A DNA stretch of 64,000 nt from Georgenia sp. TF02-10 (GTDB lineage: Bacteria; Actinomycetota; Actinomycetes; Actinomycetales; Actinomycetaceae): assembly GCF_022759505.1 (NCBI RefSeq), contig NZ_CP094289.1, positions 3,100,001-3,164,000 of the forward strand, read 5' to 3'. Shown piece after piece: positions 29,590 to 37,196 of the stretch (its first letter is position 1; the number at the start of each line of letters is the position of its first letter). Below the pieces are notes generated by a model that worked only from the letters and a program-made list of their open reading frames with translations, ran no database searches and was not told where the DNA came from. A program made the translations under genes and the position numbers.

Positions 29590-30459
29590 ATGAGAGCACG
29601 ATGGAGCGTCCCCATCGTCTGGGGGACAGAGATAGACGCCTGGACCAGGACCCTCACGGCGGCCGGGAAGAGCCGCCAGACGGTGGGCCTGCGCCGCTAC
29701 CACCTGCGCCGGCTCGGCGCCCACGTCGGCCCGCCGCCCTGGGAGGTCACCGAGGACGACCTGGCCGCCTGGGTGGACAGCCAGGACTGGGGCCGCGAGA
29801 CCCGCCGATCCACCGCCGCGTCCTACCGCGCCTTCTGGGCGTGGGGCATGCGCACCGGGCGGACCACGACCGACCCGACGCTCGTCCTGGGCTCGGTGCG
29901 GCCCATGCCGCCGAACCCGCACCCGGCGCCGGACGACGCCTATCTCGACGCCCTCGCCGACGCCGGGCCCCGCGAGGCGCTCATGCTGCGCCTCGCCGCC
30001 GAGCTCGGCATGCGCCGCGGCGAGGTCGCCCAGGTCCACGCCCGCGACGTCATCGGATCCTGGGGCCGGTACAGCCTGGTCGTGCACGGCAAGGGCGGCC
30101 GGGAGCGCACGCTGCCCATGGGCGACGGGCTGGCCCTCGCGGTCCGGGACGCCGCCGCCGGCGGCTGGTGCTTCCCGGGCAAGGTGGACGGCCACCTCGG
30201 CGCCGCCCGGGTCGGCAAGGTCGTCTCGCGGCTGCTGCCGCCCGGGGTGTCCATGCACTCGCTGCGCCACCGGTTCGCGTCCGAGGCCTATGCCGTCGAC
30301 CGGGACATCGTGGCCGTCCAGGAGCTGCTGGGGCACGCCAGCCTCGACACGACCCGGCGCTACGTCCTCTCCCCCGACGACGACCGGCGCCGGCTCGTCC
30401 TCGCGGTCTCCCAGCGGCCGCTGCCGCCGCGGCGGCGGGACCTGTCGGTGGCGTCCTAG
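29590..30459 (+). CDS. Tyrosine recombinase / phage integrase 1
   Basis: About 289 residues; a TTG 36 bases earlier is an alternative start. An N-terminal SAM-like core-binding domain (EIDAWTRTLTAAGKSRQTVG) precedes the catalytic domain. Arg in AELGMRRGEVAQVH, His-x-x-Arg in MHSLRHRFA, His in LLGHASLDT and the nucleophile Tyr in RRYV are all present. It lies directly inside the candidate attL, so it is the likely integrase. It ends tail-to-tail with the second recombinase, overlapping by four bases. Confidence 0.9.
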   Translation: MRARWSVPIVWGTEIDAWTRTLTAAGKSRQTVGLRRYHLRRLGAHVGPPPWEVTEDDLAAWVDSQDWGRETRRSTAASYRAFWAWGMRTGRTTTDPTLVLGSVRPMPPNPHPAPDDAYLDALADAGPREALMLRLAAELGMRRGEVAQVHARDVIGSWGRYSLVVHGKGGRERTLPMGDGLALAVRDAAAGGWCFPGKVDGHLGAARVGKVVSRLLPPGVSMHSLRHRFASEAYAVDRDIVAVQELLGHASLDTTRRYVLSPDDDRRRLVLAVSQRPLPPRRRDLSVAS

Positions 30460-31259
30460 CCGATCCGGCCGGCCGCCTCGGCGCCACGGCGCATAGTGTC
30501 CCCGGACGCGACGACATACCGGCTGATCGAGGACAGATCGGCGTGGCCGAGCGCGTCGGCCGCGGCCTTGAGGTCGCCGGTGGCGGCCAGGAAGCGGGTG
30601 GCGTACCGGGCGCGGAGCTTGTGCGCCGTGTAGTCCACCCCCCGGGAGCGCATGTAGCGCGCGATCGCCAGGGACAGTGCCTTCCCGGTCGTCCGGCGCC
30701 CGATGATGCGGCCCTCGCCCGGGTCACCCAGGGTGGCGAGCAGGCCCGAGGAGAGCGGGACCGAGCGGCCCTTGCTGCCCTTGCCGAGCCGGACCCAGAG
30801 CACACCGTTGCCGGGGTCGAGGTCGGACCAGCGCACCGCCGCGATCTCGGAGGACCGCAGTCCCGCCATGGCGGCCAGCGCGATGGCTCGGCGCATGTCC
30901 TCCGGCGCGTCCTGCATGAGCCGGTAGAGGTCGGCCTCGGGCACCGGGGAGACCGCCGGCTTGGTCTGCCGGACGCTCGGCAGCCAGTCGGCGGCGTTGC
31001 GCTCGGTCAGCCCCTGCTGCATGGCCCACCGGCAGAACCGGCGCAGGTGGCTCGCCTCCTGCGACAGCGACGACGCGGCGCGCGGCTTCCCGTCGTGCAG
31101 CTCGGCGCGGCTCTCCCACCACGCCTGGGTGGTCTCGCGGTCCAGCGCCAGCGGGTCGCCCGGGACGGACCGGAGGATGCGCTCCCGCTCCCGCAGGGTC
31201 GCCTCGGAGTACCGCGAGCGCCGCAGGTGGTCGAGGTGCTCGGCGATCACGTCGGTCAT
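30456..31259 (-). CDS. Tyrosine recombinase 2
   Basis: From ATG 31259, eight bases after CAGGAGGA, 267 residues. It has its own core-binding domain (HLDHLRRSRYSEATLRERERI) and complete catalytic set: Arg in MAGLRSSEIAAV, His-x-x-Arg in AHKLRARYATRF, His in ALGHADLSS and Tyr in SRYV. It is clearly divergent from the first recombinase. Transcribed towards it from the operator region at 31.3 kb. Two complete tyrosine recombinases at one phage end is unusual; one may act in excision, resolution or immunity control. Confidence 0.88.
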   Translation of the reverse strand: MTDVIAEHLDHLRRSRYSEATLRERERILRSVPGDPLALDRETTQAWWESRAELHDGKPRAASSLSQEASHLRRFCRWAMQQGLTERNAADWLPSVRQTKPAVSPVPEADLYRLMQDAPEDMRRAIALAAMAGLRSSEIAAVRWSDLDPGNGVLWVRLGKGSKGRSVPLSSGLLATLGDPGEGRIIGRRTTGKALSLAIARYMRSRGVDYTAHKLRARYATRFLAATGDLKAAADALGHADLSSISRYVVASGDTMRRGAEAAGRIG

Positions 31260-31353
31260 GGCTTCCTCCTGGTGCTTGTAGACCAATCCGTATTAGTCAT
31301 CACGTCTGGCGCAGGTGCCGGGGGCGCTGCTGCTGCCCCAGGTCGAGGGTGCT

Positions 31354-31394
31354 GTGCAGACCGCTTGACAGCGCCGTGCAGTCCGCTGTACAGT
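31354..31394 (+). promoter_or_regulatory. Early promoter covered by two operator repeats
   Basis: A promoter with -35 TTGACA (31365-31370), an 18-base spacer and -10 TACAGT (31389-31394) precedes the small operon at 31438. Two imperfect 18-base direct repeats, GTGCAGACCGCTTGACAG and GTGCAGTCCGCTGTACAG, start 22 bases apart (31354 and 31376), each covering one promoter element; each unit also carries outer CTGT/ACAG-type symmetry. This is the arrangement expected for repression by a dimeric phage regulator, possibly the HTH protein at 31839. Confidence 0.7.
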
Positions 31395-31437
31395 AGGTAT
31401 CACCAAGCAGGAACCACACCCCAGGAGGACAGCAGCC

Positions 31438-31836
31438 ATGAGCACCACCACCGAGCGGATCGACAGCCACACCGCCACCATCACCGACAGCTACGGCCGC
31501 ACCTACGACGTCCGGCTCCGCGACGGCGGCTTCGCCGGCAGGGGCTGGGGCATCGCCACCCGCCCCGGCCTCTCCCCCCGCCCGACCCTGGACGACCTGG
31601 CCGCCTGGATCGACCGCCTCCCCGCCCCCACCCCCGAGGTCGAGCAGGAGCCCGTCGCCTCGGCCGCCATGGCCACCGAGCCCGAGGCTGAGGCCGAGGT
31701 CGAGCCGGCCACCGCCGGGCGCGCCCCGTGGACCGTCGAGCGGTCCTGGTTCTACGGCACCGGCCGCCGCTACGCCCACCAGGACGGCGCGGTCGAGTAC
31801 GACAGCCCCTTCGGCACCGTCCAGATCTGGGACTGA
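31438..31836 (+). CDS. Small acidic phage protein of unknown function
   Basis: ATG follows AGGAGG by eight bases. The 132-residue protein has an N-terminal beta-rich part (ATITDSYGRTYDVRLRDGGF), a helix (TLDDLAAWIDRLP), a Pro/Glu/Ala-rich linker at 60-95 and a C-terminal beta part (SWFYGTGRRYAHQDGAVEYD). I do not recognise a family. It is first in a two-gene operon with an HTH protein, behind its own strong promoter, transcribed against nearly all other prophage genes. Lysogenic expression is therefore likely. Confidence 0.7.
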   Translation: MSTTTERIDSHTATITDSYGRTYDVRLRDGGFAGRGWGIATRPGLSPRPTLDDLAAWIDRLPAPTPEVEQEPVASAAMATEPEAEAEVEPATAGRAPWTVERSWFYGTGRRYAHQDGAVEYDSPFGTVQIWD

Positions 31837-31838
31837 CC

Positions 31839-32234
31839 ATGACCGTCAACCTCCGCGACCTGACCGACCGGGTGGCCGACCGGGCCGACATGACCGGCGA
31901 GGCGGCCGCGCGGGTCGTCACCGCCTACGCCGCCGACCTCGGTCACCCCGTCCCCGCCGGCGCCCCCGAGGCACCCGACCTGGACGTGCCCGAGGAGGAC
32001 GCCGAGGCGATCCTCGGGGCGATCCTCACCGGCGACCACGGGCACAGCGGCCACCTCGACACGGTGGCCGAGGCCACCGCAGCCCGCGAGAGCGCCCGGG
32101 CCGCCCTGGACGCCGCCGACACCGCCTGGCGGCAGGCGATCCGGGACGCGACCGCCGCCGGGCACTCCCGGGCGGAGGTCGCCGCCGCCGCCGGGGTGTC
32201 CCGGAGCCGGGTCCACCAGGTCGTCGGCCAGTAG
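31839..32234 (+). CDS. HTH-containing phage regulator (C-terminal HTH)
   Basis: A 131-residue protein starting two bases after the previous stop. The N-terminal half is acidic (DLDVPEEDAEAILGAIL). The C-terminal 35 residues form a helix-turn-helix, AGHSRAEVAAAAGVSRSRVH, of the sigma-70 region 4/MerR-like recognition type. It could be the repressor acting on the operator repeats at 31354, or an Aca-like autorepressor. No other clear immunity repressor is visible in the window. Confidence 0.65.
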   Translation: MTVNLRDLTDRVADRADMTGEAAARVVTAYAADLGHPVPAGAPEAPDLDVPEEDAEAILGAILTGDHGHSGHLDTVAEATAARESARAALDAADTAWRQAIRDATAAGHSRAEVAAAAGVSRSRVHQVVGQ

Positions 32235-32246
32235 GGACGACGAAGC

Positions 32247-32286
32247 GGCCCCCGCCCCCGACCCGTGGGGGTCGAGGACGGGGGCC
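32247..32286. terminator. Bidirectional terminator-like hairpin
   Basis: GGCCCCCGCCCCCGACCC pairs with GGGTCGAGGACGGGGGCC with two mismatches and a two-to-four base loop. It sits between the stop of the rightward early operon and the end of the long leftward late operon, where transcription converges. Confidence 0.7.
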
Positions 32287-32317
32287 AGGCGAGCCGTGCT
32301 CGGGCAGGTCGAGCGTA

Positions 32318-32404
32318 TCAATCCATGGTGACCCAGGCGTCCTCGGCGGGCAGGTCCGCCCATTCGAGGACGTCGCCGCCGGCGAGGTGGATGGTGACCT
32401 TCAC
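32318..32404 (-). CDS. Tiny phage protein (28 residues)
   Basis: GTG start preceded by GAGGAGG at five bases; product begins VKVTIHLAGGDVLEWADLPAE. The start overlaps the stop of the next upstream tiny gene (GTGA). The strong ribosome site and coupling support it as real. The sequence resembles short phage tail-end proteins seen after lysis genes, but no function is known. It is the last gene of the leftward late operon. Confidence 0.55.
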   Translation of the reverse strand: MKVTIHLAGGDVLEWADLPAEDAWVTMD

Positions 32405-32490
32405 TCGTCCTCCTCGGGGTCGCAGCACCAGGCGGCTGCCGATGCCGAGCTCCAGATGCGTCCGCACACCTCGCACCGGTAGTCAGGCAT
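32401..32490 (-). CDS. Tiny zinc-finger-like phage protein (29 residues)
   Basis: Starts MPDYRCEVCGRIWSS and ends WCCDPEEDE. Two CxxC-like pairs suggest a zinc knuckle. It overlaps both neighbours by a few bases. Several equally small CxxC proteins occur in the early region of this prophage (56752, 57071). Confidence 0.55.
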   Translation of the reverse strand: MPDYRCEVCGRIWSSASAAAWCCDPEEDE

Positions 32491-32674
32491 CGGCCAGCAC
32501 CACCCGCAGCCGCCGGGGACGCCGGCCGACGACCCGGCGGGCCGCGGCCAGGCAGTCCACCCGCCGGGAGTACCCCTGGCCGGAGTCGGCGAGGGTCAGC
32601 CCGGACCGGCCCTCGCGGTACCGCCACCGCCACCCGTCCGCGGCGCGCCAGACCTCCACCCGGTCGGCGGCCAT
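32483..32674 (-). CDS. Small basic phage protein (63 residues)
   Basis: Sequence VEVWRAADGWRWRYREGRSG followed by TLADSGQGYSRRVDCLAAAR resembles the DUF1508/YegP fold, in which short repeats take up strand-strand-helix form. Function unknown. Overlaps the next tiny gene by eight bases and follows the holin-like gene by one base. Confidence 0.6.
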   Translation of the reverse strand: MAADRVEVWRAADGWRWRYREGRSGLTLADSGQGYSRRVDCLAAARRVVGRRPRRLRVVLADA

Positions 32675-32675
32675 G

Positions 32676-33011
32676 TCAGACCGCTGGCCGGTCGGGGTCG
32701 ACGTGCCGGCCGGCCGACTGCAGGCGCTCCGTGATCCCGGTGGGCTTCAGGAGGCCGTAGTGGACCGCGACGGCGCCGACGAACGTCGGCAGGGCGAGCA
32801 GCAGGCCGGCACCAGCGTCGTACGTGCCGCCGTCCTGCCAGGTGCGGACGGCCTCGGCGAGCATGGACGAGACCAGGGACAGGCCGGCGAGCTGCCATGC
32901 CTTCGCGGCGGAGCTCGTCACGCGGGTGGTGACGAGGCCGACGAGGACGGGCAGGAGGACGGTGAGGACCAGCTGGGCGACGGTGATCGGGTCCAGGGAG
33001 AAGGTGAGCAT
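32676..33011 (-). CDS. Holin-like membrane protein
   Basis: 111 residues with two to three hydrophobic helices (ITVAQLVLTVLLPVLVGLVTT; AGLSLVSSMLAEAV; LLALPTFVGAVAVHYGLL) and a polar C-terminus. Placed 15 bases after the endolysin gene in the same operon, as phage holins usually are. It would form the membrane lesion that lets the endolysin reach the wall. Assignment rests on topology and position. Confidence 0.7.
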   Translation of the reverse strand: MLTFSLDPITVAQLVLTVLLPVLVGLVTTRVTSSAAKAWQLAGLSLVSSMLAEAVRTWQDGGTYDAGAGLLLALPTFVGAVAVHYGLLKPTGITERLQSAGRHVDPDRPAV

Positions 33012-33026
33012 GGGATGTTTCCTCTC

Positions 33027-34214
33027 TCAGCTGGTGCGCTTGGCGTTGATGGGCTTGAGCTCGGGCGGGCCGACGTAGCGGCCGAAGACGTCCGGGTTGG
33101 CGACCTCGGACGGCCACACCTTGTACTCGAATCCCTGCGCCGTGAGGATGTTCCTGTAGTCCGCGATCTCGGCCTTGCTCTCGGCGTGGTCGTACTCGCG
33201 GGCGTTCGGGAAGGCGACGTAGATCGCCTTCCCGTTCTTGGTCCGGCTCTCGAACTCGATGGCAACGGGCACTTCGTCCTCCTCGGGGGTGGGCTTGCTG
33301 GTGGTGGGCTTGCTCGGGGCAGGCGCGGCGGCGCCGCCGCGGGGCTTGTCGCCGAGGCGCACGCCGGCCTGGGCGAGGACCGGCGTCGGGTCGACCCAGC
33401 GGCCGCCGCGGGTGGCGGACAGGTGGACGTGCGGGGCGGTCTGGATGCCGGACCGGTCGGTGCGGCCGATGACCTGCCCGGCCTTGACACGCTGGCCGAC
33501 GGCGACGCCGGGCGCGACGTGCGCGTGGTGCCACAGCAGGCCGGTCCGGTCACCCCTGACGGTGACGCCGTTGCCGGACAGGCCGGGCCACAGGGTGGCG
33601 CCGCGGGAGGCGGACTGGCCGGGCTTCCTGCCGCTGACGGTCTTGGTGACAACCCCGTCCTCGACGGCGTGCACGGTGGTCCCGAGGGTGCCCGCGCGGG
33701 GCGGGGCGACGTCGACGCCCATGTGCGGGCTACGGCCGATGCCGGGCAGGTAGCGGTTCGGGTTCCACCCGCTGGTGAAGCGGCCCTCCATGGGGCTGGA
33801 CAGCGCCATCGGTTCCTCCTCCTCCGGCTCTTCCGGCTCGGTGTGGGTGTAGGTGATGCCGGGTATCAGCCCGGCGCGGGTCCAGCGCGGCGTGCCGTTG
33901 TAGGTGTCGGTCCAGCGGGTGACGGCGACGGCGGGGCGGATGGCCTCCACGACCCGGCCGTCGCCGAGGGACACTGAGTCGTGCCCGGGCCTCCACAGGA
34001 GGGCGCCGGGGACGTGCTTGGCGTCGGCCACCGGGATGGGCTCGCAAGCGGCGATCTGCTGGGAGGAGCCGTGGACGAAGGGCACGCCGAGGTCGGCCAG
34101 CGCCAGGGTCACGAGGCCACTGCAATCGAGCCCGGCCGCGGTCTTGCCGCCGAAGAGGTATCGGGTGCCGACGTAGCGCTGGGCGGCGGCGGCGAGATCG
34201 CTACCGGTGGGCAT
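33027..34214 (-). CDS. Endolysin with NlpC/P60 and M23 peptidase domains
   Basis: 395 residues. Residues 1-110 form an NlpC/P60 cysteine peptidase with Cys31 in GLDCSGLV and His78 in WRPGHDS. After an acidic linker (EPEEPEEEE) comes an M23 metallopeptidase with ligands H164 and D168 (HMGVDV) and H262-x-H264 (HVHLS). Both domains cut peptide cross-links in cell wall. The C-terminal 70 residues (IEFESRTKNGKAIYVAF) form a further small domain, perhaps for wall binding. It overlaps the upstream gene by ATGA. Two catalytic domains in one lysin is a strong wall-degrading design. Confidence 0.9.
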   Translation of the reverse strand: MPTGSDLAAAAQRYVGTRYLFGGKTAAGLDCSGLVTLALADLGVPFVHGSSQQIAACEPIPVADAKHVPGALLWRPGHDSVSLGDGRVVEAIRPAVAVTRWTDTYNGTPRWTRAGLIPGITYTHTEPEEPEEEEPMALSSPMEGRFTSGWNPNRYLPGIGRSPHMGVDVAPPRAGTLGTTVHAVEDGVVTKTVSGRKPGQSASRGATLWPGLSGNGVTVRGDRTGLLWHHAHVAPGVAVGQRVKAGQVIGRTDRSGIQTAPHVHLSATRGGRWVDPTPVLAQAGVRLGDKPRGGAAAPAPSKPTTSKPTPEEDEVPVAIEFESRTKNGKAIYVAFPNAREYDHAESKAEIADYRNILTAQGFEYKVWPSEVANPDVFGRYVGPPELKPINAKRTS

Positions 34215-34615
34215 CAGGTGGGTCCTCTCAGGGTCGGTCTCGGTGGCGGTGGCGGGGAGGGCCAGTGGGAGATGAGGACGTCGATGTAGGCGGCGTCCTC
34301 CGCTGCCCGCCGCTCGGCCTGCGTGGCTCGGTCCTCAGCGACGGCGGCCCTGGCCTCGGCGCGCTCGACGCGGTCGCGGAGGTCGGTGATGTCGCGGCGG
34401 GACTGCTCCTGGTCCTCCCGGAGGGAGGTGATGATGTCCCGGAGCCCGTCGATGTCGGCGGACCTGATCTCGGACCGCAGCCGCTCGGTGGCCTCGACCG
34501 CGGTGGTCTTCTCGATGGGGGCGCGGCGGCGGTCCTGGCGCCACATGACGAGGGCGCCGATGCCGCCGGAGCCGAGGATGGCGGAGACGATGACGGCGGT
34601 GTCAGCGACGCTCAT
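34214..34615 (-). CDS. Membrane-anchored coiled-coil phage protein
   Basis: 133 residues: one N-terminal membrane helix (VADTAVIVSAILGSGGIGAL), then a long charged coiled coil (residues 40-110, e.g. ITDLRDRVERAEARAAVAED) and a proline-rich end. This is the look of spanin-like, LysB-neighbour or secondary holin proteins between tail and lysis genes; the exact role is unknown. It carries a protospacer for CRISPR spacer 36. Confidence 0.6.
   Translation of the reverse strand: MSVADTAVIVSAILGSGGIGALVMWRQDRRRAPIEKTTAVEATERLRSEIRSADIDGLRDIITSLREDQEQSRRDITDLRDRVERAEARAAVAEDRATQAERRAAEDAAYIDVLISHWPSPPPPPRPTLRGPT
34451..34483 (-). other. Protospacer-like site of CRISPR spacer 36 (28/33)
   Basis: Minus strand matches the spacer at 13599-13631 with five mismatches. 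The PAM position reads AGC, not AAC. It lies in the coiled-coil lysis-region gene. Confidence 0.8.
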
Positions 34616-35112
34616 GCCCGCGGTGCCCCGGCCCCGTCGTCGTGCCGCGCGGTCTGCTCGATGGCGGTCTCGGCGTCCCGCTCCACCCGGTACAGGGCCA
34701 GGATGCGGAGCACCGCCCCGGTGACCATGACCGCGGCGAGGGACACGGACACGAGGGAGGAGGGGAAGGCCGCGTAGGTGGCGGCGAGGTAGCCGCCCCA
34801 GGCGGCCGCGCCGAGGAGCCAGCCGAGGCGTTCGACGGCGAGGGCGGTGGTGAGCCACCGGCCGGGCCAGAGGAGCCCGGCGAGGGCGAGCACCCCCGCG
34901 GCGAGGATCGCCCCGGCCAGGGCGAGGACCAGCCAGTCGGGGAGCATCTCCACGGACGGGGACGCGGAGGCCCCGGGGGCGAGGTGGGCGACGAGCAGCA
35001 TGACCCCTATGACGACCCACCAGAGCGCGACGGCCGTCTCGAACGGGTGCGCGAGGATGTGGTCGGCGGCGGTGGGCGGGTTGTGGGTGGGGCGGCGGGC
35101 ACGATCGGGCAT
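34612..35112 (-). CDS. Multi-pass membrane protein (possible second holin)
   Basis: 166 residues with four predicted membrane helices: ALWWVVIGVMLLVAHLA, LVLALAGAILAAGVLAL, LGWLLGAAAWGGYLAATY and VSVSLAAVMVTGAVLRIL. It overlaps the next gene by ATGA and lies in the lysis cassette. A holin or anti-holin role is inferred only from topology and place. Confidence 0.6.
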   Translation of the reverse strand: MPDRARRPTHNPPTAADHILAHPFETAVALWWVVIGVMLLVAHLAPGASASPSVEMLPDWLVLALAGAILAAGVLALAGLLWPGRWLTTALAVERLGWLLGAAAWGGYLAATYAAFPSSLVSVSLAAVMVTGAVLRILALYRVERDAETAIEQTARHDDGAGAPRA

Positions 35113-35138
35113 CGTCAGGCTCCCCTCTCGGTATGTGG

Positions 35139-35327
35139 TCAGTCGCCGGTGCCGGCATCGACGGCGGCGGTCAGGTCGGCGGGGTCGCCGCCGCCGGCGA
35201 CGAACCGCGCGGTGAGGTCGGCCACCTGCTGGGGGATTCCCGCGAGGTCGGCGCGGCGCTCCTGCTCGGTGAGGACCTCGACGCGCAGCGCGTTCAGGTC
35301 GTCGTCGGTGAGGGCTTTCAGGTCCAT
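35139..35327 (-). CDS. Small acidic phage protein (62 residues)
   Basis: Start MDLKALTDDDLNALRVEVLT fixed by AAGGGA eight bases upstream. A helical acidic protein ending AAVDAGTGD. Small proteins of this kind often follow the receptor-binding protein gene in actinophages, with unknown role. Confidence 0.65.
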   Translation of the reverse strand: MDLKALTDDDLNALRVEVLTEQERRADLAGIPQQVADLTARFVAGGGDPADLTAAVDAGTGD

Positions 35328-35346
35328 CTGGTTTTCCCTTTCCGGG

Positions 35347-36540
35347 TCAGCCGGGGACACCCGGCAGTACGGCAGGCCAGGCCTGTTTGGTCTGGTAGAC
35401 CACGAAGAGCCGTCGCGGGTAGGTGTCGTCCGACGTCCGGTCGATCTGCACCAGACTGGACGCCACCCGCGCGTACATCAGTTTGGTGCTGTCGGCATAG
35501 CAAGGTGCGGGAATCAGGCTGACCGAGGGCACGAACCCGGTGGGGAGCGTCCAGAGAGTGTTCCCCGTCGCGGCGCTGGCGACCGCGCCGTCGACACTCA
35601 GGTAGACCGTGTCCCCGGTCCGGCGGATCCCGATCGGGTGCGTGCTGCTCCCCGCGGTCCACCCGTTCTCCAGCGCGGCCGCGGGGATCTTCCGCCACCC
35701 GGTGTCGCGCAGCAGCAGCAGCGCCGGGTCGGTCTTCGGCAGGTACTCGGGGTGCGTGTGTCCGGTGTCGGCCTTCCCGGCCAGTGCCTCGGTCAGCCCC
35801 GCCACGTCACCCTGCGCGTGCTGGTGGGCCGCCGGCGGGAACGCCGCGGGCACCTGGTCCAGGTCGCCCCATGGGTGCCTATGGGCTGCCGGGGGGTAGG
35901 TGGCCGGCTTGCCCGTCACCTCGCCCCAGGGGTGCGTGTGGGCGGTGCTGGCCTTGCCCGCCAGGGCGGTCTCGACGGCCGCGGTGTCGGCCTTGCCCGC
36001 CAGGGCGGTCTCGACAGCCGCGGTGTCGGCCTTGCCGGCGAGGGCGGTATCGACCTGCGCCAGGTCGTCGCTGACCGCCTCGTCCACCACACCCGACAGC
36101 GCGCCCCGGAAAGCCGAGTCCGGGTCGCCGGCGACCTCGGCCATGGTCTCGTCGGTCACCGGCCCGGTGCGGACGATGATGCCCTCACCGGCGGCGGGGG
36201 CGTCGACCAGGACCTCGCGAAGGTCCACGGGCGTGCCGTCCTCCTTTACCTGATCCATCGTCGGGGCCAGGTGGTAGGTGGCGCCGGAGGACTGGTCCCG
36301 CCAGGTGTAGGTCACCCCCACGGGGACCGCGCCGCCCCAGTCCACCGGCACCAGGTCCACCGTGGCGGTCCCGTCGGCGCCGGACAGCACCTGCGCGGGG
36401 CCGACCATCACGTCCGGCGCCGCGGTGAACCACCGCCGGGCCTGCGGGGTGACGCGGCCCAGGTGCCGGGTGGGGACGCCGGCGACGTCGGTGGGCCGGT
36501 ACCTCACGGTCACGACCGGGGTGCCGTCGGGGAAAGCCAT
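35347..36540 (-). CDS. Tail fibre / receptor-binding protein
   Basis: 397 residues. The N-terminal part is beta-rich. A repeated shaft occupies the middle: LAGKADTAAVETA three times around residues 168-200, then HTHPWGEV, HRHPWGDL, HQHAQGDV and HTHPEYLP, histidine-rich repeats typical of trimeric phage fibres. The C-terminal 110 residues form a globular tip (GDTVYLSVDGAVASAATGN) that would bind the host surface. The internal repeats could recombine to change shaft length. Confidence 0.8.
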   Translation of the reverse strand: MAFPDGTPVVTVRYRPTDVAGVPTRHLGRVTPQARRWFTAAPDVMVGPAQVLSGADGTATVDLVPVDWGGAVPVGVTYTWRDQSSGATYHLAPTMDQVKEDGTPVDLREVLVDAPAAGEGIIVRTGPVTDETMAEVAGDPDSAFRGALSGVVDEAVSDDLAQVDTALAGKADTAAVETALAGKADTAAVETALAGKASTAHTHPWGEVTGKPATYPPAAHRHPWGDLDQVPAAFPPAAHQHAQGDVAGLTEALAGKADTGHTHPEYLPKTDPALLLLRDTGWRKIPAAALENGWTAGSSTHPIGIRRTGDTVYLSVDGAVASAATGNTLWTLPTGFVPSVSLIPAPCYADSTKLMYARVASSLVQIDRTSDDTYPRRLFVVYQTKQAWPAVLPGVPG

Positions 36541-36554
36541 GGGTGGTCCTCTCG

Positions 36555-37196
36555 TCAGCGGACGATGTTCTCGGCGGCCAGGGCGTCCTTGATGGGCGTC
36601 ACCACGTCGCCGGCCGTGGCCGCGTAGTCGATGGCGGAGTTGGCGGCCGAGGCGGCCCCGCGGAGCTTAGTGACCTCGGTGCGGAGCTGGCCCACCAGGT
36701 CGATCAGGCCCCGGATGGCCTGGTTGTTGGCCTTGACGTTGGAGTGGATGTGGCGGACGTGGTTGTTCAGCGCCCGGATGTCGGCCCGGTTGTCGTTGAT
36801 CGCCGTCAGGGTCACGGAGCCCGCGTTGCCCCGGTCGTTCGGCCCCGACGGCTGGGCGAACACCGGGTCAGACGGGGCCGACGGCAGCGTCCCGCTCGGG
36901 ACCGTGGCCTTGCTGGGCTTGGGTCCCATCTCGGCGGTCACCGCTGGCGGCTCGTGCCAGGACAGGTTGGCCGTGACCTCCCAGACCCCGCCGGTCTTGA
37001 CCAGCTCCACGGTGTCCCCGTCCCGGACCGCCTTCGCGGTGGAGCGCAGGCGGGCGTTGCGGGCGTGACCGTCCACCACCACCGTGACGGCGAAGGCGTC
37101 CCGGGCGCCGGTGACGGTGCCGCGGTAGGTGCCCTGCTGGCCCTTGCCGGACCTCAGGGACTCGGCCAGGGCGGTCGTGCCCGGCTCGGTGCTCAC
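36555..37196 (-). CDS. Minor tail / baseplate-associated protein
   Basis: 213 residues from GTG 37196, preceded by GAGGAGG. The N-terminal half contains an OB-like beta domain (YRGTVTGARDAFAVTVVVDG; AVRDGDTVELVKTGGVWEV), as in actinophage minor tail proteins. A low-complexity linker follows, then a helical region (NDNRADIRALNNHVRHIHSN). It overlaps the next gene by GTGA. It contains a protospacer for spacer 2 (36861-36893). Confidence 0.65.
   Translation of the reverse strand: MSTEPGTTALAESLRSGKGQQGTYRGTVTGARDAFAVTVVVDGHARNARLRSTAKAVRDGDTVELVKTGGVWEVTANLSWHEPPAVTAEMGPKPSKATVPSGTLPSAPSDPVFAQPSGPNDRGNAGSVTLTAINDNRADIRALNNHVRHIHSNVKANNQAIRGLIDLVGQLRTEVTKLRGAASAANSAIDYAATAGDVVTPIKDALAAENIVR
36861..36893 (+). 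other. Protospacer-like site of CRISPR spacer 2 (27/33)
   Basis: Plus strand matches the spacer at 11527-11559 with six mismatches, all between positions 10 and 21. PAM AAC. It lies in the minor tail protein gene at 36555. Confidence 0.8.
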
